NCBI GenBank assembly: GCA_946402595.1
Contig: CAMIWY010000124.1
Location: 1-5,160 of the forward strand
Length of the DNA stretch: 5,160 nt
Direction of reading: 5' to 3'
Origin: an uncultured Clostridia bacterium
GTDB lineage: Bacteria > Bacillota > Clostridia > Peptostreptococcales > Anaerovoracaceae
The position numbers and the translations under genes were made by a program. How positions within the stretch are numbered: the first letter of the stretch is position 1; each line of letters begins with the position of its first letter. This document shows, piece by piece, positions 1 through 4,673 of the stretch. The notes under the pieces were generated by a model. That model was not told where the DNA came from. It searched no databases and worked only from the letters and a program-made list of their open reading frames with translations.

Positions 1-43
1 GGGGTATAGGGGATGCCCGCAGGATTCGCTATGTAAGGAGAGT

Positions 44-130
44 CTATCTGAAAAGTGCAGGCGCAACGATCTCGGCCTGCTCATCGAGTACATAGTCAGG
101 GAAATTAGGCGAGATAAATACAAAATTCAT
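44..130 (-). pseudogene. Possible 5' remnant of an ATP-grasp family gene
   Basis: A short minus-strand reading frame of 28 codons starts with ATG at 130 and ends with TAG at 46-44. Its first 13 residues, MNFVFISPNFPDY, closely resemble the start I remember for clostridial ATP-grasp proteins (a form of MNFxFISPxFP followed by Y and usually W). The usual continuation, a Trp/Phe-containing helix then a Val-Leu-Gly-Ile strand, is absent; the frame instead reads VLDEQAEIVAPALFR and stops. A GGGGA and an AAAGGG on the minus strand just upstream could serve as ribosome binding sites. This would fit a gene cut down by internal deletion or early truncation. The match rests on one short motif recalled from memory. 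Two plus-strand frames are also open from the left edge across part of this stretch, so the call is tentative. Confidence 0.33.
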
Positions 131-276
131 AAGTCCCCATACCCTTTCATTAAAACAAAACCTGCGATACATCATACACCCATACATTGTTGAATTCCAC
201 AAATATATCGTACAATTTTTAGTACAATTCACAACTTGTTCCCGACTTACTGTTCCGCAGTGCGGCTGAAGGGATA
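131..276. other. AT-rich intergenic region between divergent units
   Basis: No protein-coding frame is convincing here. The stretch is clearly richer in A and T than the genes to its right, particularly 150-240, as expected for a control region between the minus-strand remnant and the rightward regulator gene. It contains the GTACAATT direct repeat and a small CCGC-AGT-GCGG hairpin at 255-265. A second, weaker rightward promoter candidate is TTGTTG (187-192) and TACAAT (211-216) with an 18-nt spacer; its -10 lies inside the first copy of the repeat. Confidence 0.5.
210..229. repeat. Direct repeat GTACAATT x2, 12-bp period
   Basis: GTACAATT occurs at 210-217 and again at 222-229, separated by TTTA. 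The copies are exact and start 12 bp apart, close to one helical turn, so a protein could bind both on nearly the same face of the DNA. The repeat lies about 50 bp upstream of the best promoter for the TM1266-like gene and overlaps a weaker promoter's -10. It may be a regulator site; no known binding site was recognised. Confidence 0.4.
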
Positions 277-306
277 TTGATGCTGATGAGGACGTTGTGA
301 TAAAAT
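277..306 (+). promoter_or_regulatory. Sigma-A type promoter with extended -10
   Basis: TTGATG (277-282) and TAAAAT (301-306) are separated by 18 nt. The -10 is preceded by TGA, giving an extended -10 (TGnTAAAAT). Transcription would begin near 313, leaving an untranslated leader of about 50 nt before the ATG at 366. It is the best-matching promoter upstream of the regulator gene. Confidence 0.5.
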
Positions 307-365
307 ATCGCAGTAGGATAGCTGTCATGGCTGCCGTCACACAAGTTAATACAGGAGTGATATCA

Positions 366-611
366 ATGGAAACAAGAGTCGCTGTGATAAGCATCATTGT
401 CACTAAGTCTGATCAGGTAGACGTGCTGAACGATCTTCTCCATGAGTACTCTGATTACATTCTCGGAAGGATGGGAGTTCCTTACAGGGAGAAGAATCTG
501 AACATCATCAGCATCGCCATAGATGCTCCGATGGACAGGATCAATTCGCTGTCGGGTGCACTCGGCCGCCTGGATGGTGTCAATGCAAAGGTGACTTACG
601 CAAAGTCCTGA
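366..611 (+). CDS. TM1266-family putative iron-only hydrogenase system regulator
   Basis: This encodes an 81-residue cytosolic protein of the TM1266 family, small ACT-like/ferredoxin-fold proteins annotated as putative regulators of the [FeFe]-hydrogenase system because they usually lie beside hydrogenase maturation genes. The family match is seen in the N-terminal strand ETRVAVISIIV (2-12), the signature LHEYSDYILGRMGVPYREK (25-43), the strand NIISIAIDA (46-54) and the ending LSGALGRLDGVNAK (62-75). Length is normal for the family. It has no Cys and one His (26), and no separate DNA-binding domain, so direct metal sensing or DNA binding is not evident. The ATG at 366 is preferred over an in-frame GTG at 297 because AGGAG (353-357) lies 8 nt ahead of it and homologues begin here; the GTG also overlaps the promoter. 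No hydrogenase gene is visible nearby; the neighbour is a nitrogenase-like operon. The family call is firm, the biochemical role is not established. Confidence 0.85.
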   Translation: METRVAVISIIVTKSDQVDVLNDLLHEYSDYILGRMGVPYREKNLNIISIAIDAPMDRINSLSGALGRLDGVNAKVTYAKS

Positions 612-622
612 TATCTTACCGT

Positions 623-649
623 TGTGCAGATATGATCATGATCTGCGCA
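623..649 (+). other. Hairpin just after the TM1266-like gene
   Basis: TGTGCAGAT (623-631) pairs with ATCTGCGCA (641-649), giving 9 bp with one G-U pair around a 9-nt loop that contains the palindrome ATGATCAT. It begins 12 nt after the stop codon. There is no T-tract behind it, so it is not a standard intrinsic terminator; it may protect the 3' end of the transcript or be part of a larger leader fold. Confidence 0.35.
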
Positions 650-675
650 CAGTCATCTCCCTGAAGCCGGATCAT

Positions 676-707
676 CCGCAGGGCCGCTTAATACCGGTCC
701 TCTGCGG
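676..707 (+). other. Imperfect GC-rich hairpin in the leader
   Basis: CCGCAG (676-681) pairs with CTGCGG (702-707). The stem can be continued inward by GG/CC and CCG/CGG pairs with two bulged T residues, closing on a TTAATA-containing loop. No T-tract follows. It is one of the elements suggesting a folded leader RNA. Confidence 0.3.
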
Positions 708-794
708 GTTGTAATGCTTAAGCAGGGTGCACGGGTACTTCTTCAGATGGATGCAGGCACACGCATTGCCGCGCATTCCGATATTCACATACGA

Positions 795-830
795 CGCCCT
801 GCTCCCTTATAGGGGAGGAGGGCGCGTTTT
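795..830 (+). terminator. Terminator-like hairpin, possible attenuator
   Basis: CGCCCT (795-800) pairs with AGGGCG (819-824) and CTCCC (802-806) with GGGAG (813-817), with one G-G mismatch between them and a 6-nt loop TTATAG. TTTT follows at 827-830. This is a good intrinsic terminator. It sits 183 nt past the regulator's stop codon but only 65 nt before the nifH-like start, a placement as typical of a leader attenuator as of a gene-end terminator. The T-tract also forms part of TTTTGTGCAAAA (827-838), a near-palindrome. Confidence 0.65.
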
Positions 831-894
831 GTGCAAAATGGTAAGTGAAGAGGACCCGTAAGCTGTCAGTAATAAATAGGGAGATTCAATATTA

Positions 895-1659
895 ATGGTA
901 AAAATCGCTGTCTATGGTAAGGGCGGTATCGGAAAGTCAACTACAGTATCCAATGTGTCCGCAGCTCTTGCCGACATGGGATACAAGGTTATGCAGATAG
1001 GCTGCGACCCTAAGGCGGATTCAACTGCCAGCCTTCACGGCAGGGGAAGTATCGCGACCGTGCTCGAGCTCGTGCGTGAACACAAGAATGATTTTGCACT
1101 TGAGGATATGGTCTGCAAGGGATACGGCGGAGTCATCTGCGTTGAAGCCGGAGGTCCGACTCCGGGTCTCGGCTGCGCCGGGAGAGGCATCATCGCAGCT
1201 CTGGAAAAGCTGAAGGAAAAGGGCGCATATAAGGAATACAGGCCTGATGTCGTCATATATGATGTCCTCGGGGACGTTGTATGCGGCGGATTCTCGATGC
1301 CGATGAGAGGCGGATACGCGGATAAGGTGTTCGTCATAACATCGGGTGAGAACATGGCCATCCACGCGGCTGCCAATATAGCGGTTGCGCTGGACGGATT
1401 CAAGGACAGGGGATATGCAAGTCTCGGAGGTATCATCCTAAATCACAGGGATGTAAGAGATGAGGATGCCAAGGTCGCAGAGCTTGCGTCGGATATAGAT
1501 TCTGAGGTGATCGGAGAGCTTACAAGAAGCGAGACGGTCACTGATGCGGAGGACCTGGGCAAGACAGTCATTGAAGCTTTTCCTGAGAGCGAAATGGCAG
1601 AGGAGTACAGAACTCTGGCCAAAAGGCTGATTGAGATCTGCGGGATAGAACACAGCTGA
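895..1659 (+). CDS. NifH-like Fe protein of a nitrogenase-like reductase
   Basis: This is a 254-residue NifH/BchL/CfbC-family ATPase, expected to act as a cytosolic homodimer that carries electrons from its [4Fe-4S] cluster to the D/K-like component. Visible motifs in order: P-loop GKGGIGKST (8-16), switch I-type CDPKADST (37-44), cluster ligand Cys94 in GCAGRG, and switch II DVLGDVVCGG (123-132) with second ligand Cys130. Arg97 matches the arginine that DraT ADP-ribosylates in classical NifH. Asn183 and Arg185 (NHR) correspond to the nucleotide-binding NxR of NifH. It is shorter than NifH (about 275-295 residues), mainly at the C-terminus. AGGGAG (878-883) stands 11 nt before the ATG. The next gene starts 24 nt downstream, so the two are co-transcribed. 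No nifB, nifE or nifN is seen, so I give no nif symbol. Family membership is very secure; the partner reaction is unknown. Confidence 0.93.
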   Translation: MVKIAVYGKGGIGKSTTVSNVSAALADMGYKVMQIGCDPKADSTASLHGRGSIATVLELVREHKNDFALEDMVCKGYGGVICVEAGGPTPGLGCAGRGIIAALEKLKEKGAYKEYRPDVVIYDVLGDVVCGGFSMPMRGGYADKVFVITSGENMAIHAAANIAVALDGFKDRGYASLGGIILNHRDVRDEDAKVAELASDIDSEVIGELTRSETVTDAEDLGKTVIEAFPESEMAEEYRTLAKRLIEICGIEHS

Positions 1660-1683
1660 TCAGATAAGGCGGATACAGAAAGA

Positions 1684-3126
1684 ATGCTGAAGAGAATTGG
1701 TAAAGACGGAAACACCGGACATGTAAGGATACCGGGCGTACGCATCGCGGACGCTGATTTTCCTGCACCGTTCAGGTCCGGACTTGAATACTCGTCGCCG
1801 GCACGCGGCACGTGGAACATAGTGCACACCGGAATGCTCATGCCGGAGGCGCACGAAATATACGTGTGCGGTGCAGGATGCATCAGAGGAGTCATCCTTA
1901 CAGCTGCTGAGATGGGGCTGACAGACAGATTCTCCACGATCGCCGTGAGAGAGCACAATCTCCTGGATGGTGACATGGAGGACCTCATCATTGAAGGCGT
2001 TACGGATGTATTAGGAAAACTTCCGAAGAGACCGCCTGCGGTGCTGCTGTATACCAGCTGCGTCCATCACTTTACAGGCACGGACCTTGACCTGGTTTAT
2101 TCAAGGCTTAGGGAGAGGTTCCCGGACATAGATTTTGCTGACTGCTACATGAATCCGATCATGAGAAAGAGCGGCCTGACTCCTGACCAGCTGATGAGGA
2201 CGAGGCTGTACTCACTGCTCCATGAGAGACAGATAAGTAGTAATGCAGTTGCTATTATAGGAAACGACCTGCCGGCTCAAAAGGACAACGACCTGGTGAA
2301 GCTGCTTGAGGCAGGCGGGCTGAAGGTGCACGAGATAACATCCTGCAGGACTTATGCGGAGTATCAGGAGATGGCTGAGAGCTCAGTCTATATCTCATAC
2401 AACCCTGATGCAGTGTCCGGCGGGGACATGCTGTCTGAACGCCTCGGAGGCAGGCATCACTATGTGAAGTTCAGCTTTGACTTCGATGAGATCGATGAAG
2501 AGAATGCAAAGCTCGCGGATACGCTCGTGGCTGTGACATGTGCGGAAGACGGAGATGCCGGCAAAGCCGCAGAGAGGGAAAACGCTCTGAGAGATGCTGT
2601 CGCGCAATTAAGAGAGCGCGGAAGAGAAGAATGCAGAAGGGCGCTTGATGAGACTCTGGCTCTTATCGGCGACACCCCTGTGACGATAGATTATACGTTT
2701 TGCCCGAGACCGCTCGGTCTTGCAAGATTTCTGCTTGAAAACGGATTCAACGTGACTAAAATATATCTTGATGGCATTCCGGGTGCGGACAGGCCGGATC
2801 ATGAGATCCTCAGGGAGGAGTATCCAGACCTGATGCTGTATCCGACGGTCCATGCTGCGATGAGGTTCGCTGCGGCGGAGAATGCTGATGCTGCAGATGG
2901 GACGGATGCAGGGGCTGAAGGATGCAGAGTGCTTGCCATCGGGCAGAAAGCTGCATACTTTGAGAACACGGATAACTTTGTGAATGTTGTCGAAGGCGGC
3001 GGCATGCTTGGGTATGAAGCGGTTACGCACACGCTTGAGCTGATGCGTGAAGCATACAGAGAAAAGAAAAACATGCGCGACCTTGTTCAGATCAAGGGAC
3101 TTGGATGCGATATCTGCGTCAGATAG
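1684..3126 (+). CDS. NifD-like subunit of nitrogenase-like component 1
   Basis: This encodes 480 residues of the oxidoreductase/nitrogenase component 1 family, the presumed alpha-type catalytic subunit. Cys62 and Cys66 (VCGAGC) lie where NifD has its HGPVGC P-cluster ligand, and Cys126 (TSCVHHFTGTD) where it has CPIGLIGDD. The first NifD ligand position appears as Ser/Pro (near 37-39). Cys221 (ITSCRTYAEYQ) aligns with the FeMo-cofactor cysteine region of NifD (VHCYRSMNYI), but the C-terminal stretch around 432-444 (VNVVEGGGMLGYE) has no His at the cofactor-ligand position. These are hand alignments. Odd features are an Ala/Asp-rich segment at 396-413, probably a linker, and a terminal CxxC (Cys475, Cys478) two residues from the end. 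The ATG at 1684 has only weak ribosome-binding sequence (AAGGCGG about 11 nt upstream). It follows the Fe protein by 24 nt. The subunit assignment is strong; the substrate is unknown. Confidence 0.85.
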   Translation: MLKRIGKDGNTGHVRIPGVRIADADFPAPFRSGLEYSSPARGTWNIVHTGMLMPEAHEIYVCGAGCIRGVILTAAEMGLTDRFSTIAVREHNLLDGDMEDLIIEGVTDVLGKLPKRPPAVLLYTSCVHHFTGTDLDLVYSRLRERFPDIDFADCYMNPIMRKSGLTPDQLMRTRLYSLLHERQISSNAVAIIGNDLPAQKDNDLVKLLEAGGLKVHEITSCRTYAEYQEMAESSVYISYNPDAVSGGDMLSERLGGRHHYVKFSFDFDEIDEENAKLADTLVAVTCAEDGDAGKAAERENALRDAVAQLRERGREECRRALDETLALIGDTPVTIDYTFCPRPLGLARFLLENGFNVTKIYLDGIPGADRPDHEILREEYPDLMLYPTVHAAMRFAAAENADAADGTDAGAEGCRVLAIGQKAAYFENTDNFVNVVEGGGMLGYEAVTHTLELMREAYREKKNMRDLVQIKGLGCDICVR

Positions 3127-3236
3127 AAGCACTGAAACAGGTTAATAGCCGGCAGGTAGAGGGGCGCCGGGTAATAAATATATTATAGTGTGTTTATAAC
3201 CAGGATAGAGATTTCAGACAAAGACGGGTGAAGGAA
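3127..3236 (+). other. AT-rich spacer between D-like and K-like genes
   Basis: The 110 bases before the K-like ATG are unusually long for an operon whose first two genes are 24 nt apart. A short CCGGC (3149-3153) / GCCGG (3166-3170) stem is followed by the AT-rich run 3171-3200, with TATATT or TATTAT as possible -10 sequences but no matching -35. The 10-mer GTAATAAATA at 3171-3180 also occurs at 869-878 just before the nifH-like gene. It may be a translation or mRNA-processing element; function is not shown. Confidence 0.35.
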
Positions 3237-4478
3237 ATGAAACAGACAGCAAGGATTATTTCTACTTACTCAGCTGATGCGATGGGAGTCTGCTCTGCAC
3301 TTTATGAACTTGGGGGCATGACTGTCATGCATGATGCATCAGGCTGCAACTCAACTTACACTACTCATGACGAGCCAAGATGGTTCGACATGGACAGCAT
3401 GGTCTACATCTCGGGACTCAGTGAGATGGAAGCCATAATGGGAGATGATGAAAAACTCATCGAAGACATCAGCGAAGCCGCGGAAGAAATGCATCCGAAA
3501 TTCATTGCGATAGCCGGAACACCTATACCGACTATGACGGGATTCGACTATGACGCTGTTGCGGAGGTCATCGAAAAGAGAACGGGCATACCGACATTCG
3601 GTTTCCCGACAACAGGAATGAATACCTACGTTCACGGTGCATCCATGGCACTTGAGGGCGTTGTCAACAGACTTATCGGCGACCCGAGCGATAAATGGAT
3701 AGAAGAAAAGCTCGGCGAGGTGGAGACGTCTGACGAAGAGGTGCCGTATAAGGTAAATATACTCGGGCTCACACCGCTTGATTATTCCGGAGACGGACAG
3801 GTGGAGTCCATAGAGAAATGGCTTACGGACAGAGGGTTCCTGGTAGGATCAAGGTTTGCAATGGGAAGTGACCTTGATGAGCTCGGAAGAGCGTCTGAGG
3901 CCGAAGTGAACCTCGTCGTATCCGGTACAGGACTTGGTGCGGCCAGAGCGATGTATGAAAAATTCGCAATACCGAGCGTGATAGGACTGCCTATCGGGCC
4001 TAAACAGAGCGATCTCCTCGAGGATGCACTTCTTAAGGCTGCAAGGGAATACCGCAGGTTCAGAACATCCGGAACGGTCACCGAGAGAGCCGGTCTGACC
4101 AGACTCAAGATACATCCGAATGATCTTGACCCGGTCGTAAAGGATGACATCGTAGTACTCATCGGTGAGGGCGTAATGAATTTCTCACTTGCCAACTCCA
4201 TAAGATTCGAGACAGGTCATAAGACCAAGGTGCTGTGCGCTACTGAGTGTCCTGACGGTATCCTCAGAGAGTGGGACAAGATGACTCCGGATGAGGACGA
4301 CATCATACCTGAGCTCGCGGAAGCATCATATATAATTGCCGATCCTCTGTACAAACCGATCTGTCCTAAGAGCGCAAAATTCATAGCGCTTCCTTCTGTA
4401 GGATTTTCGGGCAGGATGTACAGAGATGACATCCCTGATCTTGTCAGGGATCCGGGACTGATACTGAATCAGTTCTGA
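3237..4478 (+). CDS. NifK-like subunit of nitrogenase-like component 1
   Basis: This encodes 413 residues of the nitrogenase component 1 family, the presumed beta-type partner of the D-like chain in a heterotetramer. The N-terminal stretch GVCSALYELGG and HDASGC (17-37) matches the NifK region VLCALGF to HGSQGC: the 18-residue spacing between Cys19 and Cys37 is the same as in NifK, and Cys37 falls on a P-cluster ligand. The third NifK ligand (TTCMAEVIGDD) is replaced by GTPIPTMTGFD (94-104), without Cys. Cys334 and Cys338 (CATEC) and Cys376 lie in the C-terminal half. The protein is about 100 residues shorter than NifK. The ATG at 3237 is preferred over an in-frame GTG at 3228 because GGTGA lies 5 nt ahead of it, the GTG has no ribosome binding site, and I recall homologues beginning MKQTxRI. 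A strong terminator follows 41 nt after the stop, making this the last gene of the unit. Confidence 0.85.
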   Translation: MKQTARIISTYSADAMGVCSALYELGGMTVMHDASGCNSTYTTHDEPRWFDMDSMVYISGLSEMEAIMGDDEKLIEDISEAAEEMHPKFIAIAGTPIPTMTGFDYDAVAEVIEKRTGIPTFGFPTTGMNTYVHGASMALEGVVNRLIGDPSDKWIEEKLGEVETSDEEVPYKVNILGLTPLDYSGDGQVESIEKWLTDRGFLVGSRFAMGSDLDELGRASEAEVNLVVSGTGLGAARAMYEKFAIPSVIGLPIGPKQSDLLEDALLKAAREYRRFRTSGTVTERAGLTRLKIHPNDLDPVVKDDIVVLIGEGVMNFSLANSIRFETGHKTKVLCATECPDGILREWDKMTPDEDDIIPELAEASYIIADPLYKPICPKSAKFIALPSVGFSGRMYRDDIPDLVRDPGLILNQF

Positions 4479-4519
4479 TCACTGCCAGCTGCCATGAGGC
4501 GGAAAATGTTATTACAGGG

Positions 4520-4555
4520 ACGCACGGTCCGCGTAAGCGGACTGTGCGTTTTGTG
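4520..4555 (+). terminator. Rho-independent terminator of the H-D-K operon
   Basis: ACGCACGGTCCGC (4520-4532) pairs along 13 bp with GCGGACTGTGCGT (4537-4549), with a single G-U pair and a GTAA loop. TTTT (4549-4552) follows at the base. It lies 41 nt after the K-like stop codon. It cleanly separates the reductase genes from the downstream flavoprotein gene, which has its own promoter. Confidence 0.9.
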
Positions 4556-4575
4556 ATTTAATGGAAAAGCCGTAT

Positions 4576-4603
4576 ATGAAATGCGGACCTGTTTGTGTAT
4601 AAT
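4576..4603 (+). promoter_or_regulatory. Promoter of the alpha-hydroxy-acid oxidizing gene
   Basis: A perfect TATAAT (4598-4603) is preceded by ATGAAA (4576-4581), which matches four of six -35 bases, with a 16-nt spacer. Transcription would start near 4610, giving an untranslated leader of about 64 nt. It is the clearest -10 in the window. Confidence 0.65.
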
Positions 4604-4622
4604 CAGTTCAGTTGCAAACAGG
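4588..4622. promoter_or_regulatory. Candidate operator: inverted repeat flanking the -10
   Basis: CCTGTTTG (4588-4595) and CAAACAGG (4615-4622) are perfect 8-bp inverted arms separated by 19 bp, centred between the -10 box and the expected start site. Centres of the arms are 27 bp apart. The left arm lies upstream of the -10 and should not be transcribed, so this looks like a protein-binding DNA site, probably for repression, not an RNA hairpin. The regulator is not identified. Confidence 0.5.
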
Positions 4623-4649
4623 GGGCATAACTGCAGAGGGGCATAGCTG
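4622..4649 (+). repeat. Tandem direct repeat in the 5' leader
   Basis: GGGGCATAACTG (4622-4633) and GGGGCATAGCTG (4638-4649) are identical at 11 of 12 positions and start 16 bp apart. They lie in the leader, directly after the right arm of the inverted repeat and before the ribosome binding site. They may be a small duplication or a second regulator site. Confidence 0.45.
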
Positions 4650-4673
4650 AAACCGTGAAAGGAGAGCCTTACA

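Larger units (their letters stand above)
612..894 (+). other. Structured non-coding leader between regulator and nifH-like gene
   Basis: There is no supported gene in these 283 bases. The interval carries three hairpins in a row (623-649, 676-707 and the terminator-like 795-824) plus a perfect palindrome TGCTTAAGCA at 715-724. Short frames starting at 632, 747 and 751 lack ribosome binding sites. I could not find a convincing -35/-10 pair either before or after the terminator-like hairpin. The reductase operon may therefore be transcribed from a non-canonical promoter or by read-through from the regulator gene. I did not recognise any known riboswitch consensus. Confidence 0.45.

Noticed and set aside
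2..190. Plus-strand frames open from the left edge (one ending near 190, another near 95)
   Set aside because: They could be gene ends, but neither shows a recognisable motif; the longer one enters AT-rich, repeat-like sequence and overlaps the ATP-grasp-like minus frame.
632..664. Ten-codon leader-peptide frame after the TM1266-like gene
   Set aside because: It lies inside the 623-649 hairpin, has no ribosome binding site and no run of a regulatory amino acid.
612..830. Known riboswitch (for example cobalamin, SAM, Moco, THF, glycine)
   Set aside because: I looked for their conserved core sequences by eye and found none; only generic hairpins can be supported.
751..861. Small plus-strand frame of 36 codons starting at the ATG at 751
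   Set aside because: It has no ribosome binding site, runs straight through the terminator-like hairpin and resembles no family I know.
1021..2675. Long minus-strand reading frames within the H- and D-like genes
   Set aside because: They are antisense shadows of strongly supported plus-strand genes and show no family motifs of their own.
3171..3200. Internal promoter before the K-like gene
   Set aside because: -10-like AT-rich hexamers are present, but no acceptable -35 stands at 16-18 nt, so it is not reported as a promoter.
895..4478. True molybdenum nitrogenase (nifHDK)
   Set aside because: D- and K-like proteins are too short, several P-cluster Cys and the cofactor His are missing by hand alignment, and no nifB or nifEN is present in the window.
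895..4478. Protochlorophyllide or chlorophyllide reductase (DPOR/COR)
   Set aside because: The family architecture is similar, but the context is an anaerobic clostridial type with no photosynthesis or tetrapyrrole genes, and the motifs do not match BchN/BchB as I know them.
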